Assembly: GCA_029964075.1 (NCBI GenBank)
Contig: CM057138.1
Span: forward strand, 6,814,932-6,878,931
From: Patiria pectinifera
Taxonomy: Eukaryota; Echinodermata; Asteroidea; Valvatida; Asterinidae
Direction of reading: 5' to 3'
Length of the DNA: 64,000 nucleotides
In this document: piece after piece, positions 1 to 21,712 of the stretch
Numbering within the stretch: the first letter of the stretch is position 1
Layout: each line of letters starts with the position of its first letter
The notes under the pieces: model-generated
What the model saw: only the letters and a program-made list of their open reading frames with translations
What the model was told of the DNA's origin: nothing
Database searches by the model: none
Translations under genes and position numbers: made by a program

Positions 1-1136
1 TAGACTAGGACTATACTGATTTTAACTGCTTCACAGAAAGTGGCCCAAAATGGGTTTCTTGGCTTTGCCGTTATTCAAACATATCTTTGGATTTACAAAA
101 GCAATCTCAATAAAACAAACGGTATTCTCAAGTTAAATTCATTACCTTGAATATGGTGTTAACATCCGCAGAAAATTTTGGTTGTAAATTAGCAAAAATG
201 AAGGGGTTTACATACACCATTTTTTTCAGGACGCCCTGTATAAGTTATCAAAAAAAACACAAGGACCGGGGAAACTGCTTGTCATGTTCAAGCTCATCCA
301 TGCTACCATGGAGGAATAAGAACACAATTCCTCCATGATGCTACATTGTACTTAGGAGATTCGTCTTACTATAACATCACATCAGTATTGTATTTATTCA
401 TTTGTTCATCGTTATCATTTTGCTGGACCTGAAAGGCAAGCCAATTGTCCTCTTGAGTTAAGGGGGGGGGGGGCCACTTATTACAGATGTTGAAAGACTT
501 TCGGATGACAAACTAAGATATTTATTTTAATGGCCTGACTGAAGATGGTGTTGTTTTCATTGATTTTAGTTACTCTTTACTTCAGAGTCTTTTTCTAGAA
601 CGATGTCAAAATGAAACTGGGCCAACAACATTGACTTCCTGCCTGTGTGTCACAGTCCCCCCCCCCCCCAACAACCAGACATCTTTGAAACTTGATCGCA
701 GCTGTGAGGTGTTTTCATCCTTAATGCATCGAGGGACATGTTTGTGATGGGCTTTTCGCAGGAGTTGCCGATCTTTGTCATTGTCCGGTCCCTTGATTGC
801 TGGAGCTGCATTTGATGATATCCACCAACCATGTTTTGATTGAGTAGTATGTTCAGGGGGTGATGTTATGTTTTGCAGAGTGATCGGTTGTTAATTGCAC
901 TTTGAATTTTTTTTAATACACCTAGATAAACTGATCAATAAACTGGGTTTTTAAAACGTTCCGATACAGATATTAAAGATTTGTTTTTAACTGGCAGTTT
1001 ATACAATAAGCAAAAATCCAGGGGTCCAACCTGCAGTGAAAGATTACATATCTTTCTATGTATAATTTCATATATATGTCAGAGCAGTTGTTTCCTAAAT
1101 TAGGTATGTGCCCTTATCTTTAAATTTCAATAAATT
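1..1136. other. Non-coding DNA, no gene recognised
   Basis: This is AT-rich sequence with homopolymers of G (about 464-474) and C (about 657-669). No splice-flanked coding segment similar to WDR31 was found. It is probably intronic or 5' flanking DNA of WDR31. Confidence 0.5.
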
Positions 1137-1514
1137 GTCACCGTTTTCACAAAGGGACGGGCATGTCAAACTTGACAATTTGTTTGATTTCTGAGTTTGT
1201 TCACTATTTTGCTTTAAAACATGGTACTCAAGCATTCTTACATGTTTCCGTAAGCAAAGCATCATTAATTCCTGAATAACAATAATGACGCCAGGGGCAG
1301 GCATCTCGAAAATTGCATTTTGCAATTTCACGAAGAGACGCGAACATGCCTGCCCTTTGAACGCGTACAAAACGTATTGCACGGAAAGGCAGTAAAAGTA
1401 GGTTAACAGAGATTTTTGTTTTTACGAAGGGACGGGCATTACTTCTCTTGCCATCATCTCGAAAATGTTTTTTCTTCAAAATCCACATGCCCATCCCTTC
1501 GTGAAACCGGTGAC
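1137..1514. mobile_element. TIR element, about 378 bp
   Basis: The left end gtcaccgttttcacaaaggg and the right end (complement gtcaccggtttcacgaaggg) form imperfect terminal inverted repeats of about 30 bp. The same gggacgggcat word recurs inside at about 1290-1350 and 1425-1440 in both orientations. No coding capacity is visible; a non-autonomous DNA transposon is the best reading. Confidence 0.6.
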
Positions 1515-2051
1515 GAAAGGAGAGACTCTAAAAACATGGCTCTTTACACCTTGTTTGGTAGGTTTGGGCAAATTCCTGTGCTTCACATAATGACATTGGT
1601 TATTAATTTGCATATTAATTGATTAAAAAAAGACTGAAGGGTGTTCGGAATGCAAATGTCGAGATGATGCAAAAATAAGAAGTTTTGTTTGTTTGTGCGT
1701 ACCCCAGTGCATCTCCAGATTAAGTTGTAACCCATGGACCATTGCATTGCCGATGGAGCTTTTTATCAAAAGCATTGACATTCTCCTTCCCCATTTTTGC
1801 TGTGACGGTGTTGTAGTGTAGAAACATCAAATTGTGTACTCAGGACCAAAAATTCCTTGGCACGAAAAAACATCTGGTGAGAAAACTTTTGAAATTTGTT
1901 TTCAAATTTGACATGAAAAATCAAGTATTTGAAGAAAAAAATTGTTTAATTTGACGGTTGATGGAAATCACATTTTATAACTCACATCAACCAAAAACAC
2001 CTCCAACCTTTTGGAGAAAAAAAACCCCAAAGTTGAAAATACTAACTCTTA

Positions 2052-2796
2052 AGCCCCTGTCACACTTGTCCGAATCTATAATTCCGTTCAGAAACCGATC
2101 TGAAATATTATTAATTCGGACACATTCGGAGAGAAATGTCAAAAAACCAGCCAGAAATGAAAATACACCGATCATAATCCGGTCTTATTCCGGATCTAAT
2201 AAGTTGCTATTCCGATTGCAATCCGTCTATATTCAGAACCTCTCCGATCATCACCGGACATGCCAAACTTTGAAAAATTCATTGATCTCAAGACCGACCG
2301 CTTTCCGAACATTCCGTTTATATTCCGTTCGTCTCTGTTATATATGGTATTACATCGTGGTAATGCGGTATATCATCGGATAAAGTGACATCAAAGTCCG
2401 TTTTTTGATCGGCATTACAATGTGGGTTCGGAATGAGCTCTGAATACATACGGAGGCCTGTTCCGTACTCTTCCGTACCTATTCCGCATTGCAAGGAATG
2501 GCAACGAATGAGTACAGTGTGTATTCCGTGCATTCCGTGCATATTCCGTGTGTATACCGGATACCGTCCGTATTGAGGTTGTCGCGACAATTCGGAGAAA
2601 TTATTAAACAGGTTCAATAATTTCTCCGAGTTCCTCAGTGCATCACCGAACGTACACGAGTATATAGCGTTGGAAAACCGAGGAAAACCCGAGGGAAATC
2701 CGTTTGAGTTCAGTTCAAACCGATTAAACACCGAATCCACAATGTTTTACTCGGAACATGAACGGAGTGACGATTCGGACAAGTGTGACAGGGGCT
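2052..2796. mobile_element. PIF/Harbinger-like MITE with perfect 25-bp TIRs
   Basis: The element begins agcccctgtcacacttgtcc and ends with its exact complement; the perfect inverted repeat is 25 bp. It is flanked on both sides by TTA (2049-2051 and 2797-2799), a 3-bp target duplication as made by PIF/Harbinger transposases. The 745-bp interior is rich in attccg words and has no convincing gene. Confidence 0.75.
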
Positions 2797-2799
2797 TTA

Positions 2800-4573
2800 A
2801 ATCAATATTAAAACCAGTGAAAGTTATAGAAATTGTTAAAATCATGCAGAAAATGGGAACAATACTCAGACCTTTTCATGTATTTCTTTATTTGTAATAA
2901 CTGAAAAAAGTTCATATGAATTTTGATAATTTCACAGCGAAAGGCAACCCAAGATAGAAACACTGGCGACCATTGAACATCAGTAAAAACATAGAAAACT
3001 AAAATAGCACTTAGATGAAAATTTGTTATTGCCAACACCCACATTAAATCCAGCCTATTTAAGTCTCAAGTGCTCCAGATGAACTGTGTAATATGCCCCT
3101 TGAAACGAATGTTTAATCCATGCGGCTAGTTCCATCCCCCAGTTTATCTGATATACCTGCTAGGGGATAGGATTAGGTCCTGCACTTTCTCCAAGATTGT
3201 GTTTCTGTGGAGGGGAAAAGGATCGACAGATAAGAGCGCAGGACTGGCACTTGTAGATTTTGCCGTTGGGGGAAAGGAGGGGGTGACTATGTCTGTTGAG
3301 AAAAATAGCACGAGGATAAGCAGTGTGTGAATTAATTAGATCTCGAAAGTAGCTCAGTGAGAAGGAACATGATACAAAGTAAAAATGCTGAATTCATACA
3401 ATTCTAGGTTTGTTTTAAAGATTTAAAAGATGCTGGTTATTTTTAAATTGAGATGTTCAGGTGCAAAAGTTGTCATGTCATAGACAACATTAGATTTTTG
3501 ATTAAAAAATCCCATGCAAAAACGCAGTGAATAGATATTGAAGGTATATCTACAACGCCCAGAACGTGCTGAAATTATGAAAGCCTTTAACTTAATTTGA
3601 AACAGTTGTTCTGAGGAGTTGCAAATGTGGAATTTGGATAGGTTCCATGGATAGCTGGTTATGTGTGAATGACTTTACCCTTGAAATGTCTTGGCAATTT
3701 CACCTGTTAAAATGTAGAAGTAATGATGATAATGTGAGTACTTCCATGCATTGTTCATATGTCTCAACCAATGTGGTCAACACATGAATCATTGAAGGCT
3801 TACATGTAAGTTATTTAGATTATCAATTCACATCTCAAATAAGAATTGCATTTGAACATTTATTTTTTTCTTATTCACCCTCCTACGCAAACATACATGT
3901 ACATTCTATACAAAGTTGTCCTTTCAGTCAAAATCAGTCAAGTGACTGTTTTTAACGGTTGAGTGCTGCCTGCCTACATATTAAAGCAGGATTGGCTGGC
4001 TGTGACTGTATGTAATTTGATACAGCTATGCTTTGACTGTAGGTGATTGATAAGCCAGCTGTGCCTACACTTTCTTTTGTGTAGGATATGTCTTTTGTAA
4101 ACTTCAAATTCTTGATTATATTGGACATTTTGCTTTTGATGACAGACAGTTTATAGAAATGAAATTTAACATTACAGTGTTTAATTGATTTTATGGGTCA
4201 TACAAAACCAAAAGCAGGAGATATCAGCCTTAAAGTGGTAGAAACCATCATATTGTGCTAGACTATGCTGAAGAAATGTCACAGCAAACATTATCATTAT
4301 GGCTGATAGGGTTCCCCAGCGTACCAGCAAATAAGATGATCTCCAGTCCAATTCAATTCAAGTCCGTTTGCCTCCGGCTAAAAGGCGCAAGAAATTTAGC
4401 CCCACAACAAACAACTCCACGCAAATCCCGTCTAGAATTACAGCAGGAAATGTAATTCTGCCCTGAAAAATCAATTTGAGTTTACCCAAGGAAAAAAAAA
4501 ATTGCTCCACACCCCCCCCCTCCCCTCCCCTTCAGCTGTTTTGTAATAATGGAATGCTTTTTTCGTCTCCCAG
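2800..4573. other. Non-coding DNA left of WDR31 exon A
   Basis: Most of this is ordinary AT-rich intron-like sequence. A C-rich run at about 4510-4530 lies near the WDR31 acceptor. I looked for a preceding WD blade and did not find one. Confidence 0.5.
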
Positions 4574-13200
<8,627 letters not shown>

Positions 13201-14059
13201 CCTTCCATGGCAACCATTCGGGTAGCCAGGGCCTCGCCTGTGGTCAAGAGTACTATTGGCATTTGCCTCGTAGGCTGTTGTTGGGAGTCAGGATACCAGC
13301 TGAGCTTATTAAGCTGGTTGCCGAGAAACACCACTGATTGTATCATAGCACAATGGAGCTGGTACTCGTGTTCATCAGTCACTGTAGAAATATACTGTCT
13401 GTGCATGCACGCTTGCAATTTACTTGACTATGTACCTTGCCAATGACTTTTATGGTCAATTGCCCAAAATGTCAGAATGATGAGGACCCACCAGAACTTG
13501 TTTGTACCCTGCAAAGCATACCATTTGGAAGTTACAAAACATCCCTGGGCATATATTCAAACAGGGGTTAAGTTAATAATTCCTTGCTAACCTGTGAAAT
13601 GCTACGATGCGGCTTATAAGCAGAGTCATGCAGTCTGGGTCTGGTCGCTGACATTGTGACCAGCCGTCCTGTTTTTGCAAAGCAGGAGCTTTTGAGCACA
13701 GCAAATTTGGAGCATCTCTTTAAGAATCAGCCCTGCAGGCAATCTGCCTCCTGTGCATTGAGGCTCAGCTGGCTGGCAGCTATCACAGATTGCTTGCTGT
13801 TTAGATGCTAGGGTATGATAAGGAATTCACAGTTGTAGTAAACAGGGTCCTAGTGTTCCGATATTTTGCTAATTTTTCAAAACATATCCTTAACTCTAGC
13901 AGTGCCATTAAATAGATGAAGTGTTATCAAAACGGGATAAGGTCTTCATTTGACATTTTCTGGCAGATTTTGACATCCTTACCAAGGTGAATGGTGGTCA
14001 AGTCATCCAAGTTTTAAATTCAGTAGGGACAGGAAAAGCTGGTCACATGATGCCGAAGA
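13201..14059. other. Intergenic, no gene seen
   Basis: This includes the WDR31 3' flank. Short open frames on both strands lack splice context or similarity. A polyadenylation signal could not be assigned with confidence. Confidence 0.5.
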
Positions 14060-14822
14060 AAAATACGTGTCCGAAATCTGGGCCGCGCTGCATTACACAC
14101 ATGTACATGCATGTACAATACACTTCATGCCCAATTTCCGGACACCAACTCCTGCTTTATTTTCGATTCAAACAAAATTTTACGGTGAAAAAAATGGTCA
14201 GTCTTTTCATTGCATAAAATGCCCGAATTACGGTTAGAGTAACGGAGTCATCAATAAAGAAGTTCACTTCTTACTTGAGAAAGTCTAGGGAAAAGTCCGA
14301 AAGACAAGGCACTGTTCATGGTGCTTCAATCATGTCCATTCAACCACACAACTCCACTACTCCACTTGCATTCATACGTGGGGAAAAATCAGGTATTATC
14401 GTCTTTCTCTTCTAACAAATGCCAGTGAAATGTTTCGCTAATGCTCTCTTCGCTATCCTCGAGATAATCATCACGATTTTTAAGGCATTGTATTTTGTAT
14501 AACTAAATTTGAAACCTCCGAAAATCGCACAGCATAAAATTTTATCCACTGGATCGTTAGCAAGGCTACCCGTTCGGCGGGGCCGTTCCCGACCGGCCAT
14601 GTGTGCTATAGCAGACGGTACGGTGCGGTACGTACGCTGGTACTCATTACGTGCAGTACATGTACATGCACGCACGTGCGACACAGTGATTTTTCCATGT
14701 TGCCTGTCAATGTTTAACCTTTTGTCCAGCCGGAGAAGGCTCCGATCAGTGTTATGCCCTGTGTTTCTACCGTTAAAACACTCCAATAACGACTGGTGAA
14801 AGAGATTAAAACTACGTTCGCG
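14060..14822. repeat. Direct repeat, copy 1 (about 760 bp)
   Basis: This is strongly similar to 15343-16090. Shared words include ccgaaatctgggccgcgctg, acatgtacatgcatgtacaa, acttcttacttgagaaagtc, ccttttgtccagccgg and ataacgactggtgaaagaga. Small indels separate the copies. No intact gene is inside. Confidence 0.75.
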
Positions 14823-15342
14823 ATGATTTTAACGTGCCATTTCCATCGACTTTTCATCGACTTTTCTTCGAAATTATGATTGAAATAAAATGACATTTTG
14901 TGAAAAAAATCCTTAATAAATCAAATTTTGTGGGACACACTGTAAAAAAATCGGAAATTTCGTCGGAAAACTCAAAAAGTCGGTTTTCCGATTAAAATCG
15001 GAAAAGTTTCATCTCTGTATACACATATGCATGTAAACCAGCGCATGTACAGGGCCTGCATAGTGGAGCTGTTGTAAGCGATCGCCCAGTGCAGTCTACG
15101 TTTCTGCTCTCTGTCCATATGGACACTGATGGTGCTTTGTGACCATTTACAAGGGCCCCAATAGACCTTTAATCATGCTGCCACCATTTCAGTCATGTTC
15201 CCTGTAACTAATAACAGTACAGAATGATAATTTTTTTTGTGCAAAAAGGAACCAGACTATTTTTCCTTTTGGCCTCGCTTATTTGGTTACGTTAATTTGA
15301 ATGGGAACAAATCAAGCAGAGATGAAACTGGCATATGACAAA

Positions 15343-16090
15343 AATATGTGTCCGAAATCTGGGCCGCGCTGCAGTTACACACATGTACATGCATGTACAA
15401 TACACTTAATGCCCAATTTCCGGACACCAAGTCCTGCTTTATTTTCGATTCAAACAAAAAAATTTGTTTTAAATGGTCAGTGTTTTCATTGCATAAATCG
15501 CCTGAATTACGGTTAGAGTAATGGAGTCGTCAACAAAGAAGTTCACTTCTTACTTGAGAAAGTCGAGGAAAAAGTCTGAAAGACAAGGGCACCATTCATG
15601 GTGCTTCAATCATGTCCATGATTCAACCGCACAACTCCACTACTCCACTTGCATTCGTACGTGGGGAAAAATCAGGCATTATCATCTTTCTCTTCCAACA
15701 AATGCCAGTGAAATGTTTCGCTAATGCTCTCTTCGCTATCCTCGAGATAATCATCATGATTTTTAAAGCATTGCATTTTGTACAACTAAACCTGAAACCT
15801 CCAAAAATCGCACAACATAATGATTTTATCCACTCGATCGTTCATGAGGCTACCCGTTCCCGACCGGCCATGTGCTAGCAGACAGTACGGTGCGGTACGT
15901 ACGCTGGTACCATTGCATATCATCTTTGTAGATATGCACACACGTGCGACACAGTGATTTTTCCATGTCACATGTCAATGTTTAACCTTTTGTCCAGCCG
16001 GAAAAGGCTCCGATCGGTGTTATGGCCTGTGTTTCTACCGTTGAACACTCCAATAACGACTGGTGAAAGAGATTAAAACTACATTCGCGG
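15343..16090. repeat. Direct repeat, copy 2 (about 750 bp)
   Basis: This is the partner of the copy at 14060-14822, offset by about 1.28 kb. Its right end abuts a family G fragment at 16088. The copies are too close to be ordinary retrotransposon LTRs around a coding interior; the 520-bp spacer has no gene. Confidence 0.75.
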
Positions 16091-16228
16091 ACCCGTAGCA
16101 TCTTTGCGTGAGCGTCAGGCGTCGGTGGCAATATGTGTTTGAATGTCTCTCCCAGTGGTCTTCCTCAACCCTCTTCTTTGTAACCGTTGAGGGGGTACCA
16201 GTACTTGGGCACGGAGTCCGGAGAGCAA
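16088..16228 (-). repeat. Dispersed repeat family G, copy 2
   Basis: The segment from gacccgtagcatctttgcgt to ttgggcacggagtcc matches 5715-5865 throughout. Confidence 0.55.
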
Positions 16229-17090
16229 ATGTAGAAGACCTGACAACCACTCTAGCACTCCTACAATTTTCGTTTTGGCTGATTTGATCGGCTCAGGGCA
16301 CTGCTAGGGTTAGAGTGCCTAGTACTTCCATCCAGATAACTTACTAGCTTTTTTATCTCCAACAAAGTTGGCTTTTTGTTTGACTTTATTGTTCCTGTAG
16401 ACTTAAACTTTGTTCCTTTTAATATTGTTTTCTTGAGTTACACGTACAATTGTACCGAGTCTTTTGAGTTCAGTTTTAATATACAAATGTTCTACTGTAT
16501 TCAGATGTTGTTTTTGCTGTATTCTTCTCTGCACAAAGTGTAATCAAAGAGCATAAAACAGTTGTTTTGTTTGAGTTACTGTTGTTCTTATCAGACACAT
16601 TCTTACAATACAGGCATGCAACTGTAAATTCACACACACAAAAGAAGAAATTCCAAAATTCAGAAGACTTTTCACAGTGATTTTCTTTTTTGAATGGCTG
16701 AAACAAGATAATAAAGAGGAGCTTAGCCGACCTGTAGAAAAGTTGCATGCCTGACAGTATGTCAGGAACTATTTGGCCAGGGAGGAGGAAGCCCCGCCCC
16801 CTATTTTTAGAACACTTAAATATCATTGAAAATAGTGTATTTTTTAATTAAGTATAGACAGTATTTGAGATGTATTTTTTTATTCACTGTTTTTTAGTTC
16901 ACTATATTAGTTTGCGCCAGGGTTGTTGGTAATGATGTTGGTTCTTTTCTGCAAAGTCAGCTGGGTCTTGATGTGGATCTAGGCCTTCGGTTAAAAAAAA
17001 CCTTACAAATTCTGCTCTTTTTGATGTGTTTTGCTTTTCATGCTTGTAGCTTAGAGAGGAATGGGTTCAAGATACCACATAATGTTGAAA

Positions 17091-17143
17091 GTTTGGCTTA
17101 ATTGGCAAGTTTGGCTTAATTGGCAAGTTTGGCTTAATTGCAA
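17091..17143. repeat. 18-bp tandem repeat, three units
   Basis: The unit gtttggcttaattggcaa is present twice exactly and a third time with one base missing. Confidence 0.9.
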
Positions 17144-17219
17144 GCTTCAGCCATTTGAATCATTTTTGATATTGACAGGTTAGCAACCCACATAGGAATC
17201 ATGTAAGTGTCTTTGTATG

Positions 17220-17420
17220 GGGTCCAATCGTAAGACATGTAAGTACCACCTGACCATCCGGCTTTTCCCATGATCAGCCACCATTGCTGTAGGCAAGCGT
17301 TTGGTTAGCAACCGAGTTGTGCATTGTAAACTAGACACTAGGGCTTTTTTTCACGTAAAATAACCACACATTCTTTATCAAATGGTCACTACCTGTGCTG
17401 TGTGGTTTTGACTCGGTATT
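17220..17420. repeat. Dispersed repeat shared with 24185-24380
   Basis: Both copies share gaccatccgg, ccaccattgc, ttggttagcaaccg, aaactagaca and tttatcaaatgg in the same order and spacing. The second copy lies in a COQ4 intron region. Confidence 0.65.
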
Positions 17421-20367
17421 TTTCTCACATTTTTGCCATTCATCACAGCTATGAAGGCTTGCCTACTACCTACTGCATGCTGCTCTATATTATCTCTACT
17501 GCTACATTGGCAATGCTGACATAGGCCGGGTCACGTTGGTCAGTGACGGAGCCCTATTGCAAGTGCAGCTGGGCTTTTTGTACCCATATGATGTGCTAAG
17601 TGAGATTGTTATACCGTATGCTTGGATACTGTCTTTGCGCAATGAGAACTGCATCGTCAAACGCTCAGTTTCATGTCCGGCAGAACATCAAAACCTTCAA
17701 ATATCAAAGGTTACATCACAGTGATTTAGTTGTGCCCCTTGGGTGTTAAAAACGTCATATCCCAAATCACAGCATTCAACAATTGTTAAATAGAGGTAAT
17801 TCAAAGATGCAATGACAGAGAAAGGCATAAGACAGGCCAAATCTATTGCTTTCCACTGCTTTGTTTGAGATCTTTGTGTTGAGACTCACTCTATTGTTTT
17901 GTTTCGACAGTATTGCCCAAGGACGAGTAGAGCATAGTACTGTACTTGAATTGATGAAAAGACCATGTTTTGAATGGAAACCATTGTATCTCATTAGAGA
18001 TTACTACATGTTTGTCTGCCAACTGGTAATGAGTGCATGATTATGATTGGTCCTTGCAGTCAGATATTGACCAATTGCAGACTCTCTTTAATGCTTCACT
18101 TGTGCACAGTGCCATCACATGCAAAAGTACGCATGTTGTCGCATTATGTTTGGAGTGCTAGCGCAAAAGTTTATTACATGTATATGCCTGTCCGAGCATG
18201 CTTGACTACAAGATGTTGAAATTCAGGAAATGTTAACACACGAAAAGCCACTTACTATAAGCAGCACAATTCATTGGGGGGGGGGGGAGTGTACAGATAC
18301 AGCATTGTTTGAGGGAAGAATAACTGCCAGATGCAGACTAACTGGTCCCCTGACCGAGTTTTCCGCTTTTAAAGCTATCAGTTTGGCTTGTCTTGCTTGG
18401 TACATCAACATGAAATTGGTGCTGTGCCTAGTGCAGAGAAGGGCCTACGAAACACTGGTGCCTAGGGCCTATGGAAGACTTAATCCGGCCCTGCTGGTCC
18501 CAATGTGTTGGCTGTCAAAAGCTATGTTGAACAATGGGAGGGCTTTTGACCAAGTTGATACTGTTAGATTAATGACATTATTACTCTCTTATATTTATAC
18601 TCCAAATGCACTGCTTTCACTTGACTGCAAGCTATGCAACAATAGCAATCACAGGTCAGGTACTTGGTGGTACCATACTAAAACCTTCACCACAGACAAA
18701 TACACAGTTTACTGTGGGTAGCTATCGTAAGCATTCCGTATGTATCAAACGAGGTATTTCAAAATGTTGTCAACCTTAAATCACTTGATAAAGCCAAATG
18801 GGGTGTAATAAAAAACAAATCATACGCACACAACATGCTTTATGTGGGGGAAGTAGTGCTAAATGACTGGTCCCTGTGTGTTTGCGGAGTTCTTTGATAA
18901 TCCCCCTCAAACTATATATGTTGTATTTGTACATTCCCGCTAACGGCAACTGCTTTAAACACGTGTGGAACAGCTGTAGATTGTATTCAACATGGCTATG
19001 TATTCCTTTAGGACACACGACTCGGGTATTTATTAATAAGGTTTGTTTAAATATTTACGTCTTTATCTGAAGATTAATTTAAAATGTTATCCAAGGTATC
19101 ATGCCAAAGTTAATGATTCTGTATGGCTGTGATTTGTATAATTTATTTATGTTCTAAAATATATATATTGATAATGTTGCAAATCAATAAAACATCTGAA
19201 AACATGAAAGTGATATTTGTTTCAAGGTTGTGCATTGAATGGATCTTATAGTTTTGGCTGAACTATCAACCTGGCATGTCTCATACTGCTATCTTTATTC
19301 AACTGGTAGTCGCAATGGACTGGTTTCGCCCCACCCATCTTTGGCTTGTGTACATTTCTCCCAGTACTCGTGACCAAGTTAGATCGAGCTAGTGTGGTCA
19401 CCTGACCAAATGTGATGTAATTGGTCACTGTGCAGTATGAATGGCAGAGATAACACCAATACTTGATATGTGTAATGTGTTTACTGATGACGTTCTGGGC
19501 CTGACAGAAATAGATCTGTTATGTCCCAATTAGACCATAGAATGGCCCAACTAAAGGCCTGGAGTGAGCATAGTTTTCATGGAAAAATTCATTACAAACG
19601 TGTCTATCTGCCATTCCATCAGATCCATGTCGCAAATGCAAAATAGTCAACTAAATACAAGCTAGTTTCTCTGGCACTTTGCAGCATTTGAGAGAGTGAC
19701 CGATGTGTACGTATGTCATGGTTCATAAATACATGCCTTCTAACGTGCCATGCTTTTAAAAGCATGGAGTACCATTGACCAAGTTGGTCTGGTATGGTCC
19801 CAGCCTTAAGCTGGGATGGTCCTAAGCTTAAGTTTTGACCGATGGTCTAGTTGGGGCATAACAGATCCATTGGCATAAACCGTGTGATCCAACTACCACA
19901 TGGTTTATGGTCAGTGCACCCCTAAGCAGTCTCAGGGAGAGAGTTACACAGGACTTGCACAATGCTGCAAAACGCCTGGCGCTCAAGTAAAGACAATACA
20001 GATTTATTCACATTCTGAGTCAACTTTGCATTTTGCACCATACGCATACCAACCAGAGAGTGCATGCCATCTGTCCCACACCTGGACCTGGAGTGGTCAC
20101 TGAGCACCATGTACTATTCACACACAGACCATAACTTCCACTTTTTCTGCAAGTCATTTTCAACTTTTCAGGACTGCTCAGTCTTCACTCACACAGTCCC
20201 GAAATCCAAGAGTGCTGGAATACTGCTGATTTATACTAAAATGTTGGGAATCACACACAGCAAAGTGGGTACTTGTATTCCACAGCCACATCAGGCATCA
20301 AGTACATCCTATGCCTCCCCAAAGCAACCTCCCTGTTACTTCCTAAACCGCCCAAAAACAGTGTTGT
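17421..20367. other. Intergenic, no gene seen
   Basis: A G homopolymer at about 18275-18288 and several open frames without recognisable domains occur here. The longest, at 18230-18721, has no family resemblance or splice support. Confidence 0.45.
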
Positions 20368-21085
20368 AGTCGAGTACATTTCCATGAGAAGAGTACGAGT
20401 ATCCATGCGTATGAGTATGAATATGAGTACTTTGTCAGGAGTACCAAACATTATCTTCAAGTAAACTTGAATCCTCGATCCTGATTGGTCGATCCATGGC
20501 AACAAGCCGTGCTACATATAACCAGGTAGCACGGCCTCGGTCCATACCGCACCCTGCGTATTCTACTATTCCAAGATGCGAGCGACATTCCAGCTGCATA
20601 CACTAAACTGCCGAATGTTCGTGTAAAGTGTGCTCGTTCCAACTGTAGTGTGTGTCAAGTTTGCTTGAAGATAAATTCGTTATCACGCTCGCGCTTTTGG
20701 AACACGGAAAATGTAGTGCGTATATGCCAACACCCACCCCACACTCCTTTGCTTTGGGTATGTGGTATGTGGACATTATTCTGTGTTCCACTCGCGCTCG
20801 CGGGATAACTTATAATGTACTAGAATGCAAGTATACTTTTCACGAGTACGATCAAATTTCAATGGGTACACTTGTTCTCAAACACAGAAGCTTCCCATAC
20901 AATAGAAAACTGATTTTTTTTTCCTGCATGTACTTCTTAAAACAGTTTTTACTTCTGGTGGGAGAACATTTGCAAGAGTACAAGCACAAGTACTTTGTCA
21001 TGAGTACAAGTGCAGGCAATTTCTTCATGCAACTACAAGTACATTCTCATGAGTACGATTAGGAGTACCAATAACTGTAAGTAAA
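20368..21085. repeat. Degenerate GAGTAC minisatellite, split by a MITE
   Basis: Words gagtac, gagtat and catgagtac recur irregularly at 20368-20450 and again at 20845-21075. A 222-bp inverted-repeat element sits between the two blocks. Confidence 0.6.
20452..20673. mobile_element. MITE with 19-bp TIRs, possible TA target
   Basis: The left end tatcttcaagtaaacttga and the right end tcaagtttgcttgaagata are inverted repeats with one mismatch. TA at both outer ends would fit a Tc1/mariner-type target duplication. An internal palindrome (gccgtgctac with gtagcacggc) lies at about 20507-20536. The element interrupts the GAGTAC minisatellite. Confidence 0.6.
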
Positions 21086-21552
21086 AAAAAAAAAGTACAA
21101 CACTTCCCCAAAATATAGACCTAATTTTGTGATGTCCCATTTTGAAGTGCATGTAACCCATGTATGTAACCCATGCCTGTAGACTACATGCATACATGTG
21201 TATTTCTTTTCACTTTCTAAGCTGCCACTTGAGTTGATTTGACAAGTAAGGTGCAGTCACTGTGGCACCATGAGAATTGGGTCTACACTGCACCATACTG
21301 CCTCAGCATTGTGTGGTGTTAAGGATTCATCAAGACGTCAATACAGCGTTGCACAAGTGCTGATAAGTTAATAAATTCTAAAACAAAATTAGAACTCAAA
21401 AAGAAATGAGAGGTGACTAGCAGCCTTGGGTTGGGCAGAGGGTATGATCCAACATACAGCTTAGCCACTACAGCTTCACAGCTTCACGTCCCAATTTGAT
21501 AGTTTGCAAATGGTTGAAGTTTGGAGTTTTGAGGTCGTACGATGAATTAATG

Positions 21553-21712
21553 TCATCTGTCGTTGCTGAATGGCCTGATGCCGATTTCACTGCAGAGTTC
21601 CGTCACGGGCTGTTCCCATCGCTTCTCAAAGTAGACATTGAGTAGAAGCTTGGCCTTGGGTGCTGTCTGAACCACCCAAGGGATGTACACGTTCATCAAC
21701 TTGCCAATGTTC
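21553..21712 (-). CDS. COQ4: COQ4 exon 6 with stop
   Basis: The acceptor is acatttcag. It encodes [20 protein letters not shown], then [20 protein letters not shown] and a short tail ending FSNDR with TGA at 21555-21553. Human COQ4 has LIPWAVQ and YYERRWEQSL here. No clear polyadenylation signal was spotted just downstream on the minus strand. Confidence 0.92.

Noticed and set aside
14060..16090. A short LTR retrotransposon with the direct repeats as LTRs
   Set aside because: The spacer is only about 520 bp, has no gag/pol similarity, and no primer-binding site was recognised.
18230..18721. A 163-residue open frame
   Set aside because: It shows no domain, has unusual composition from a poly-G run, and has no splice or promoter context.
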